DNA of 9,737 nucleotides from CAYQAJ01 sp964415245 (lineage in GTDB: Bacteria > Planctomycetota > Planctomycetia > Pirellulales > Pirellulaceae), in NCBI GenBank assembly GCA_964415245.1, contig CAYQAJ010000199.1, positions 1-9,737 of the forward strand, written 5' to 3'. A model generated the notes under the pieces. The model saw only the letters and a program-made list of their open reading frames with translations. It was not told where the DNA came from and did not search any database. Positions 1 to 5,845 of the stretch are shown here, in pieces. Position 1 is the first letter of the stretch; each line of letters starts with the position of its first letter. Position numbers and translations under genes: made by a program.

Positions 1-860
1 AGGCGGCACACGAGATACAAATCGCTGACGGCGCTGACCGAGTGCGATGCGCTCTGGTTGTACGCATAGGCATCGATGATCGGCGACTCTTCCGTTCGAT
101 AGGCCGGCAGGGCGAAGCTGCGCCAGTGGCGGTAGGTGAGCCAGTCGAAATCTGCCGCTTCGCGGGGCTCGCAGAGGAAGCCGCCGTCCATGGTTCGCCA
201 ACGTGTATCTGCATCGTCCCCCTGCCACCGCCGCGGAAGCGAGTCATCGAGCCGCGGCACGTGGGCCGAGTCGTGCACAGGAATCGCCAACTGTCGCAAT
301 TGATCGAGCGTCTTGCGCGCGATGCGGCCGTCGGCGTACATGTCGCCTTCGTAAATCTCGACCCGCTCACCGGGAAGTCCGACGACGCGTTTCACCGAAA
401 GCGCTTGTGGTTCGTCGGGCGAGCGGAACGCAAAGACCTCCCAGCGGTGTGGCTGACGCCAGCGAATTGCCAGGCGATCGATCAGCACGCGTTCGCCGGG
501 CACTACCTGGTCGTCGACCACGGGGTTCTGGCCGTAGCCGCAGTGGGGGCAGATCGCCGTCCCGCCGGCCGGCGGATTGTCGGCGTCGCAGACGATTCGG
601 GCGCCACAGTCGCCGCATGCGACTTCGTAGTGCGGGCCCCTCAGCGCGTCGGCCATCGAGCCGCTGGCCACTCGTACCGGCTTGAGGAGTCCTTGCAGCG
701 TGACCAGTCGAATGGCCGCCGCAGCCAGCCCCACGGCGACGACCGAAGCTACGACTCGCCGAATCCACATCGAAGCCCGACGCGAACCGCGCTTCTTCGC
801 GGTGTGCGCGGCATCGGCCGATTGGTCGGTCGCGTTGCCCTGCTGACTGGTGGTCGGCAT
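1..860 (-). CDS. lepB: Signal peptidase I-like protein (S26 family) with zinc-ribbon-like insert, partial at window edge
   Basis: This is predicted to be a membrane-anchored serine protease that removes signal peptides from exported proteins. It reads from the ATG at 860 to the left edge; 286 complete codons are visible and the C-terminus lies outside. A basic N-terminus (about residues 23-35) precedes one membrane segment (about 36-54). The nucleophile box is SGSM, with Ser68 as the expected catalytic serine, but ADAL follows where the family usually has xPTL. The general-base lysine is K157 in VKRVVGLPGE. Between the two lies a CxxC pair (C82/C85) and a second CxxC pair (C104/C107), which looks like a zinc ribbon. 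The start at 860 has a good ribosome site (AGGAG, 871-875, 10-base spacing). An in-frame ATG at 896 would add 12 residues but lacks one. It is divergent from the bactofilin-like gene. The family call is strong; the zinc ribbon is inferred from cysteine spacing. Confidence 0.88.
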   Translation of the reverse strand, partial: MPTTSQQGNATDQSADAAHTAKKRGSRRASMWIRRVVASVVAVGLAAAAIRLVTLQGLLKPVRVASGSMADALRGPHYEVACGDCGARIVCDADNPPAGGTAICPHCGYGQNPVVDDQVVPGERVLIDRLAIRWRQPHRWEVFAFRSPDEPQALSVKRVVGLPGERVEIYEGDMYADGRIARKTLDQLRQLAIPVHDSAHVPRLDDSLPRRWQGDDADTRWRTMDGGFLCEPREAADFDWLTYRHWRSFALPAYRTEESPIIDAYAYNQSASHSVSAVSDLYLVCR

Positions 861-898
861 GGATGCCCTGCTCCTGTTCGTATCTCGCTGCGTCATCC

Positions 899-904
899 AG
901 TATA
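899..904 (-). promoter_or_regulatory. Candidate -10 box for the signal peptidase gene
   Basis: Read on the minus strand this is TATACT, five of six matches to the sigma-70 -10 consensus, 39 bases upstream of the ATG at 860. No convincing -35 box lies 16-18 bases further upstream. If it is real, transcription would begin near 890 and the alternative ATG at 896 would be excluded. Confidence 0.25.
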
Positions 905-1153
905 GCGGATCGGCAATACACGTTCGGCGGCGCGAAAGCCGACGGCGTGCCCGATATCGGGCCGTCCGCGGCGAATACCGTGGTGTGGGCGACCTGGATT
1001 CCAAGGGTCGGCATCCGGTCCCGAACCGGGTAAATCTGTACCGGCGTTCGTATCGTGATAGACTGTCGTCCCATGGCGTCGGCGGCGAGCGCGTCCCGTG
1101 GCGCGCGGAATTGCCGCGGTCGGCAGGTATTCGCAAAGGGGGGGGATCGCACC

Positions 1154-2524
1154 ATGAGACAACGAGCACCGGCAACGATTGCGACGGTAGCCGTAATCTG
1201 CACGGCGACGTGGTTCTGCGCTTCGCTGAGCTCGGCGACGGTTCAAGCCGCCGAGTTTCGCGGTGGCGACAAGATCGTCGTGGAAGCGGAGGAAACGATC
1301 GACGATGACTTCTACGTCGCCGGCCAGGAGGTGCGCATCGACGGTACGATTAAAGGCGACCTCGTCGTCTACGCCGCCGTGGTGTACGTCAACGGCACGG
1401 TGGAAGGGGACTTGATCGCGGTCGGGCAGACAATCGTCATCGACGGCAGCGTGGGCGACACCGCGCGCATCGCCGGACAGGTACTCAAGGTGGGGGAAAA
1501 AGGACAGGTGAGCGGCGATCTCCTCGCCGCCGGCTACAGCCTCGAATGTGCCCCAGGAAGTGCGATTCAAGGGGAACTCGTGTACGCCGGGTACCAGGCG
1601 CTGCTGGAAGGTACCATCAGCCGCGACGTGCTGGCCGTAGTGAATAACTGCCAGCTCACCGGGACCGTGGAAGGCGACATGGACCTGAAGGTGGGCGCCG
1701 AGCCAGGGCAAGCGCAGCCGAATCAATTCGGTCCACCGCCCCCTGTGCCGATGCCGAATGTGCCCGTCGGTCTCACCATCACCGAGACCGCGCGGGTGGC
1801 GGGCAAGCTGAAATACCAATCGCGGGAGGAAGGGCTGATCGATCCCACGGCGCGACTGGAAGGCCCCGTCGAACATACACAACCGCCCGTCCAGCAAGTG
1901 CGCCAGCCGAAGCCGGAGGAAATAGCACTGGGCCATCTGAAGCGTTTGGCGGCGCTGTTGGTCATCGGCCTGGTGGCCATTATCGTGGCTCCTCGATTCA
2001 CCGTGGGACTTTCCGAAAACGCCAGAAGCCGGCCCGTGGCCAGCTTCTTGTGGGGTGTCGTGGCCTTCTTCGCCGTGATCGGCACCATCGTGGCCGTGAT
2101 CGTGGCGACCATCGCGCTGCCTGTTCTGTTCGCGTGGGCCACGCTCTCGGAGTTATCGGGCGTGTCGCTGGCGGTGGGCATCTTGTCGGCCATCGGACTG
2201 ATGGGCGGCTTTTGGTTCTTCACGTCCTACCTCGCCTATGTCGTCGTCAGCTTGATGGTCGGACGATTGGTGATCCGCGGGGAGCGGGCCAACCAATTGG
2301 CGTGGCGAGTGCTGGCGCTGGTGATCGGACTGGTGGTGTTGGTCGGTTTGACCGCGATACCCTACTACGTGGGTGTGGTGATTGCCTGGATTGCCGTGCT
2401 GTTCGGACTGGGCGCCCTGTGGATGTGGATTTTCGGCGCCCGACCGGTTCCCGGCGCGCCGTCGACGCCGCCGCAAGCCACCGCGCCTCCTGCGACCAAG
2501 ACGTCGCCAGCATCCACCGGTTAG
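1154..2524 (+). CDS. Exported bactofilin-like (polymer-forming) beta-helix protein with C-terminal membrane domain
   Basis: The product has 456 residues. A signal peptide (about 1-32, cleavage near VQA/AEF) leads into a segment of about 40-180 with regularly repeated turns: DGTIKGDL (63-70), NGTVEGDL (80-87), DGSVGDTA (97-104), EGTISRDV (152-159) and TGTVEGDM (169-176). That pattern is typical of the right-handed beta-helix of bactofilins and other polymer-forming proteins. A Pro/Gln-rich linker (about 184-256) follows, then a membrane domain of about five or six helices (264-282, 298-326, 338-370, 384-428) and a Pro/Thr/Ala-rich tail. Classical bactofilins are short and cytosolic, so the signal peptide places this beta-helix outside the inner membrane, where it may form a surface or periplasmic scaffold (inferred). 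The start at 1154 is chosen because it gives a clean signal peptide and follows a purine-rich AAAGGGGGGGG tract (1135-1145). An upstream in-frame ATG at 1055 would bury the signal peptide. Confidence 0.85.
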   Translation: MRQRAPATIATVAVICTATWFCASLSSATVQAAEFRGGDKIVVEAEETIDDDFYVAGQEVRIDGTIKGDLVVYAAVVYVNGTVEGDLIAVGQTIVIDGSVGDTARIAGQVLKVGEKGQVSGDLLAAGYSLECAPGSAIQGELVYAGYQALLEGTISRDVLAVVNNCQLTGTVEGDMDLKVGAEPGQAQPNQFGPPPPVPMPNVPVGLTITETARVAGKLKYQSREEGLIDPTARLEGPVEHTQPPVQQVRQPKPEEIALGHLKRLAALLVIGLVAIIVAPRFTVGLSENARSRPVASFLWGVVAFFAVIGTIVAVIVATIALPVLFAWATLSELSGVSLAVGILSAIGLMGGFWFFTSYLAYVVVSLMVGRLVIRGERANQLAWRVLALVIGLVVLVGLTAIPYYVGVVIAWIAVLFGLGALWMWIFGARPVPGAPSTPPQATAPPATKTSPASTG

Positions 2525-2530
2525 CCGCGA

Positions 2531-2546
2531 CGCGCAGCGGAGCGCG
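2531..2546. repeat. Short GC-rich hairpin downstream of the bactofilin-like gene
   Basis: CGCGC (2531-2535) and GCGCG (2542-2546) form a perfect 5-bp stem around AGCGGA. It starts seven bases after the stop codon ending at 2524 and is the first of three hairpins in this convergent gap. The loop carries a GCGGAGC-like core similar to the hairpin at 2592-2608. Confidence 0.4.
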
Positions 2547-2564
2547 CCGCTACGGCGTCCGGAG

Positions 2565-2608
2565 TCGCTCTTCAGGCGTCGCAAGAGCGATCTTTCGCGG
2601 AGCGAAAG
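2565..2608. terminator. Double hairpin between convergent genes, likely bidirectional terminator
   Basis: There are two adjacent perfect hairpins. TCGCTCTT (2565-2572) pairs with AAGAGCGA (2583-2590) across a 10-base loop. CTTTCGC (2592-2598) pairs with GCGAAAG (2602-2608) across a GGA loop. They lie between the plus-strand stop at 2524 and the minus-strand stop at 2625, where both genes need an end signal. Neither has a downstream T-run on either strand, so they are not textbook rho-independent terminators and may instead protect 3' ends or be a dispersed repeat. Confidence 0.5.
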
Positions 2609-2624
2609 TCGACAAAGATGTCGT

Positions 2625-3203
2625 TCAACCCTTGCGCGCGCATGACTTGGCAAGATCGTTCAACACCTGCCGCTCTTCCTTACAGATGCTGCCGATACCG
2701 AGAATCCCTCCGGCCGCCGCAGCGACCTGGGTTCCCCGGTCGAGGATGAACTTCTTCAGAGCGTCGGCCGCATCGGGGCTCATCGAAGGAATCAGGGCCG
2801 CGATATAGGCCCTCCATGCCTCGAACAGCTTGGGATCGGGCCGATCGTGCAGCCAGTGTTCGAGCAGCTTGTAGCCGATATCGCCGGGCTTTAGACCCGA
2901 CTGCTCGGCGGCGGTGAGCACGGCTCGGCGTTCGTTGGGTTCCACCCTTCCGCTGGCGTAGGCAACCTCGACCAGCGGCACAAGCGAAAGCGCGGCCAGC
3001 GTCTCGGGGCTGATATTCAGCGACACGAGGCTTTCCAGCACCTTGGTATCCGTGATGCCCGACGCCTTGGCGAGGGCTTCTTCCCTTTCCTGGGTCAGGG
3101 CCTGTTGCCGCAGCGCTTCGAGCAGCTCCTCGTTGCGTCGGGCGAAGAACGCCTCTTCCAGGGCTCGGCGACGATCGTCGAAAATGTCTTCGGGAGTCTT
3201 CAT
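2625..3203 (-). CDS. Small TerB-like helical protein, function unknown
   Basis: The product has 192 residues, with no signal peptide and no clear membrane segment, so it is predicted to be cytosolic. Residues 1-45 form a highly charged amphipathic helix (DDRRRALEEAFFARRNEELL) likely to be a coiled coil. Residues about 66-140 are all-helical and contain LVEVAYASGRVEPNERRAVL, which resembles the TerB/DjlA-type pattern (a helix with ADG followed by an acidic-basic ER turn). TerB-like domains occur in tellurite-resistance and stress-associated membrane-linked complexes, but no such partner gene is visible here. The Gly/Ala-rich stretch near 159-172 is weakly hydrophobic. The ATG at 3203 is chosen because it begins the conserved-looking charged helix; there is no clear ribosome site before it. 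The open frame extends upstream to 3707, but that part reads as low-quality sequence and overlaps the next gene. The TerB assignment is an inference from a short motif. Confidence 0.75.
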   Translation of the reverse strand: MKTPEDIFDDRRRALEEAFFARRNEELLEALRQQALTQEREEALAKASGITDTKVLESLVSLNISPETLAALSLVPLVEVAYASGRVEPNERRAVLTAAEQSGLKPGDIGYKLLEHWLHDRPDPKLFEAWRAYIAALIPSMSPDAADALKKFILDRGTQVAAAAGGILGIGSICKEERQVLNDLAKSCARKG

Positions 3204-3523
3204 GGCTTGTCTGGTCGAACGTGTTACGCGGTCAGATGGCGGATCATCTTTACGGCGCACATCCCAGCACGGCAGCGCGCGTGAACGTCTTGATGCGACA
3301 GCCGCGCGCGCAGAAAAGGGTTGCTCCGGCCATTCGGATGATACGGACGATTCATCCGTCATCGTAATCGGCGGATGCAGAAGCGGCCAGTGGAGGCGGC
3401 CGATCCGCAAGAAGTGGACGTGCCGGGAGCGTATTGCAAAGCCGTCGCGGGCTGCCTCATTTTGCGCAGTCCGCGGAGCAAATCGCGACTGTCCCCTTCT
3501 CCGATACGGTTTTGAAATCGGCT
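3204..3523. other. Intergenic gap with dyad and repeat fragment
   Basis: No gene is supported in these 320 bases between two minus-strand genes. They hold a perfect 7-bp dyad, CGGATGA (3335-3341) and TCATCCG (3352-3358), with a competing pairing of ACGGA/TCCGT inside it, about 130-155 bases upstream of the TerB-like gene. The left end of the next gap feature, a repeat fragment, occupies 3481-3525. No convincing promoter was found. Confidence 0.5.
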
Positions 3524-3525
3524 CT
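3481..3525. repeat. Partial copy of the palindromic repeat family (one outer arm)
   Basis: Compared with 5177-5220, 36 of 45 aligned columns match, including the shared 14-mer TGTCCCCTTCTCCG and the 8-mer ACGGTTTT. It corresponds to the right outer arm of the full element at 4998-5220. It ends exactly at the stop codon of the Trx/CAP gene: on the minus strand the repeat's AGAG start supplies the AG of that TAG. It can fold internally, CCGAT (3501-3505) with ATCGG (3516-3520). Confidence 0.75.
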
Positions 3526-4687
3526 AGTTTCGTCGGGCGAAGATGCCGGTCGCGTACCACACTCCGTTGCGGCCGCGCTTCATGTCGTAGCCGAACAGCG
3601 TCTGTCGGCGGCTGACGGCGCTCCAGTGGCCCGACGACTGCCGCCACGAATGCACGCACTCGTTCGCTGCATCGAAAAGCCCCTGGCCGGGCCAGCTTTC
3701 GGCGCACACTTCTTGCGCGAGCATGCCGCCTGGCAGTCGGGCATTGATGCGGTGGAACCGCGTTTCCCAGTTGTGGTGCCCTTGCAGCGTGATTCTCGCC
3801 TGATGCTGCGCGTGGCTTTCGCTTTCCGAGACCAGCACCGCGTTAATCGCGCCGTCGGTGCTGGCGGGATGTTCGGGGTGCGTGCGCACGGCGAAGATCA
3901 ACGTCCGCTGCGTGAGCGTGCCGGCAGGGAGATTCAACAGAACGGCCAAGTGGTCGCGGGATAAAAAGCGGCCCGACTCGAACGGATGCACGCTCACGAC
4001 GTAGCCGTAATAGCGAGCCGAGGGATCGCTCCAGTCGATCATGGCCAGTCCCCGCCCGTGGTTCATTTCCTTAAACGCCTCGTGGTCGAGCAGCCTGAGC
4101 GGCTGCCCCTGAAACTGAATGACCGTGTCGGTAGGGAGCTTGACCACCACGCACCGCTCCAGCAGCTCGCGCATGTCGTCGGACAAGAGCACGTCGGTTT
4201 CGAATCGGGTTTGGGCCTCGCCGGGAGTCGGTTCGTAGAACCAGAGGAGCAGCATCTTCTTCTGCGCCTTGGCGTGCAGCATGGCCAGACCATAGTGCGT
4301 GAGCACTTCGAGGGGCCTTTCGGCTTCCGCGTCCACCTCGTCCGACGCGGCGGGTCGCGCCCAGGAAAACAGCCAATTTCGTGGCGCTTCGTCCGATCGG
4401 GCTTCCCGCGGTTGGGCTACGGTGGCCATGCCCTTTTCCATCGCCTCGTCCATGTCCGCAGTCGGCGCCGCGGCCGAATCTCCCGCGAACCAGAACCACC
4501 CGATGGTCTCGCCGTCGTCGGGAAGCGAGCTAGTGCGTGAATCGGCGGCCCTGTTCGCCGCCGCCGCCCGGCCGTCACTTGGGGATGTCGCCGGTAGCGA
4601 TCCGACCAAAAGGGCCGAGAATACGAGTGCGGCGCATGGGCCGCTTCGCCACGGCAATGCCCGTGGCGGGGTAGCAGTGCAACTCAT
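3524..4687 (-). CDS. Exported protein joining a thioredoxin-like segment to a CAP/SCP-like domain
   Basis: The product has 387 residues. A basic start and hydrophobic stretch (about 18-34) form a signal peptide or membrane anchor. A low-complexity linker runs to about 125. Residues about 130-190 (LAMLHAKAQKKMLLLWFYEP, then SDDMRELLERCVVVKLP) follow the thioredoxin-fold pattern, but the active-site position reads YEPTPGEAQ and has no CxxC, so redox activity is unlikely. Residues about 290-384 match CAP/SCP: HH at 304-305, FHRI, AQEVCAESW (E326), ANECVHSW (E343), SSGHW (H354) and a closing WYATGIF. The two His and two Glu occupy the positions of the CAP cavity tetrad. CAP proteins are secreted and bind ligands or lipids; the role here is unknown. 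The start at 4687 has a good ribosome site (GAAGGA, 4695-4700). It lies 320 bases upstream of the TerB-like gene, in the same direction. Confidence 0.85.
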   Translation of the reverse strand: MSCTATPPRALPWRSGPCAALVFSALLVGSLPATSPSDGRAAAANRAADSRTSSLPDDGETIGWFWFAGDSAAAPTADMDEAMEKGMATVAQPREARSDEAPRNWLFSWARPAASDEVDAEAERPLEVLTHYGLAMLHAKAQKKMLLLWFYEPTPGEAQTRFETDVLLSDDMRELLERCVVVKLPTDTVIQFQGQPLRLLDHEAFKEMNHGRGLAMIDWSDPSARYYGYVVSVHPFESGRFLSRDHLAVLLNLPAGTLTQRTLIFAVRTHPEHPASTDGAINAVLVSESESHAQHQARITLQGHHNWETRFHRINARLPGGMLAQEVCAESWPGQGLFDAANECVHSWRQSSGHWSAVSRRQTLFGYDMKRGRNGVWYATGIFARRN

Positions 4688-4997
4688 GGTTCATTCCTTC
4701 GGTGCGGTGGGCAAATCGTCGGGCAGGCGGGCTGCTAGCATGCTTGCTGTTAGCCCGAAGAATCGTGGAATGATGTAAATGGGAGGAGTGCGTTGGTTCG
4801 GAGGTGTGCTAAATACTTGGCGGTTGTATGCGAATGAAGCGAGTAGGATATCTGGGTTGATTGCCGCCCGTCAACTAGCAAAAGACCTGGCAAGGGGCGG
4901 CCGGGCGGAGGGCCCTGGGGCTGGTCACTGGCCCGATCTGTCCGCTGACGGGTGAGCTGACTGCCCCGCGATGGGGGGGCACGCGTCGCTTTTTGTC
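4688..4997. other. Intergenic region upstream of the Trx/CAP gene
   Basis: No gene is supported in these 310 bases. There is a 6-bp dyad, CGGGCT (4728-4733) and AGCCCG (4752-4757), 41 to 70 bases before the ATG at 4687, which could be a leader hairpin or operator. A second hairpin, TGCCCC (4962-4967) with GGGGCA (4976-4981), is followed after seven bases by TTTTT at 4990-4994, only weakly resembling a terminator on the plus strand. The stretch 4800-4870 is less GC-rich than its surroundings and could hold a promoter, but no clear pair of boxes is visible. Confidence 0.4.
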
Positions 4998-5220
4998 AGA
5001 GGCTGTCCGAAAACCGTCGGGGACTGGCTCAGGTTGAGTTTTCAGTGTTCAGTTTTCAGTTTTCAGTAAGAGCAGCGACGCTAGTCGTCGCGCGTTGTTC
5101 ATCGTCCCAATTATCCAACGGCGTCCATCTTCTGCTTATTCCGGCTGAAAACTGAACACTGAAAACTGTAAACTAGAATCGTGCCTGTCCCCTTCTCCGG
5201 ACGGTTTTCGGATAGCCTCT
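4998..5220. mobile_element. MITE-like palindromic element with nested inverted repeats
   Basis: The outer terminal repeats are 4998-5018 and 5200-5220: 21 bp, inverted, 20 of 21 matching, beginning AGAGGCT. Next in are GGGGACTGGC (5019-5028) and its near-complement GCCTGTCCCC (5183-5192), 9 of 10. The inner repeats 5037-5059 and 5145-5167 are perfect inverted complements over 23 bp and consist of TTTTCAGT-type units. The central 85 bases (5060-5144) hold a small perfect hairpin, GCGACG (5075-5080) with CGTCGC (5086-5091), and no meaningful ORF. Non-coding, short and bounded by terminal inverted repeats is the layout of a non-autonomous transposable element or a REP/BIME-type repeat. No clear target-site duplication is visible. 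Partial relatives lie at 3481-3525 and 8201-8307. Confidence 0.7.
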
Positions 5221-5845
5221 CAGTGCGCCGTTTGGCTTGGCGACGTGAGCATCGCACTGGTCGCGTGTCGAGCGCGCGCTGTGCCCGCCGCTCTTTGTGC
5301 ACGGAGTGCCGGACCCATCTCGTCGCACAGCATGTCGGCCCCACGTCCGCCCACGGAACGTCGCCGGTTCTTCGCGCACCCAGCGGACGTCGCAACTCTT
5401 CCGTCAGTCCCCCGGCACGTGTCCCGCTCGTCGTTGTCTCAGCGCCGTTGTCTCATCGTCGTCGGGTCGCGCTGCTAGCACTTTCATTCGCAGCGCGAGA
5501 AACCAGTCGCTCAGGATGTGATGGGAAAAAGTTCGCGTATGCGGATATTGCCATTCGTGCTATGACAGTGGCGCTGTGAAACATGAATGCGGACCGGAAC
5601 GCGTTGTGGGAGGGGCGTTCTGTCGTTCGCGTCCTTCGCGCCGACGCCGCCGTGGACCAAAGCTAGCGCGAACTTTGGTCGAAGGCGATCTGGCAATCGG
5701 CGAGCGAGGAATCACCTCGCACAGCGCAGGTGTCGGCCTCTCACGATTCGATCACTTTTCCCGCGGCGCCTAACGCTCACGATTCACGACGATCGTGGCC
5801 TGGGCGAAATGAATTCGCTCTCCTCTCTCGAAAAGGAACCGCACG
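5221..5845. other. Long intergenic region upstream of the 706-residue protein gene
   Basis: These 625 bases carry several short open frames on both strands, but none has a ribosome site, a recognisable domain or a convincing codon pattern. Visible structures are a tandem 10-mer CGTTGTCTCA at 5432-5441 and 5446-5455, an 8-bp perfect dyad at 5655-5680, a hairpin at 5704-5720, and a direct repeat CTCACGATTC at 5740-5749 and 5776-5785. The last three lie within 200 bases of the next start codon and so could be regulatory. Confidence 0.45.
5655..5680. repeat. Perfect 8-bp dyad upstream of the 706-residue protein gene
   Basis: GACCAAAG (5655-5662) and CTTTGGTC (5673-5680) are perfect inverted complements separated by 10 bases. 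No T-run follows on either strand, so an operator-like site or RNA hairpin is more likely than a terminator. A second hairpin, GCGAGG (5704-5709) with CCTCGC (5715-5720), lies 24 bases downstream. Confidence 0.45.

Noticed and set aside
42..905. Long plus-strand open frame opposite the signal peptidase gene
   Set aside because: It is antisense to a gene with clear catalytic motifs, is Arg/Gly-rich, and has no domain. It is open only because of the GC-rich codon bias on the other strand.
1205..1225. Possible lipobox at the cysteine in WFCASL of the bactofilin-like protein
   Set aside because: The residues before the cysteine do not match a lipobox (no Leu at -3, bulky Phe at -1), and a standard cleavage site follows near residue 32.
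893..1936. Long minus-strand open frame opposite the bactofilin-like gene
   Set aside because: Its translation is His/Arg-rich with no recognisable domain and it overlaps a gene with a signal peptide and repeat structure.
4962..4994. Hairpin plus TTTTT as a rho-independent terminator
   Set aside because: The stem is only 6 bp and the T-run starts eight bases after it. No plus-strand gene ends nearby.
5037..5067. TTTTCAGT-type tandem units as a possible CRISPR array
   Set aside because: The units are 7-9 bases long and adjacent, without regular spacers, and mirror an inverted copy; this is a simple repeat inside the palindromic element.
5111..5395. Minus-strand open frame with an FQCSVFS-type end
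   Set aside because: Its C-terminal part is a translation of the inner arm of the palindromic element, and the rest has no ribosome site or domain.
4688..5845. tRNA or other structured RNA gene in the long gap
   Set aside because: I looked for a TψC-like GGTTCGAATCC arm and cloverleaf pairing and found none; the only strong structure is the palindromic element.
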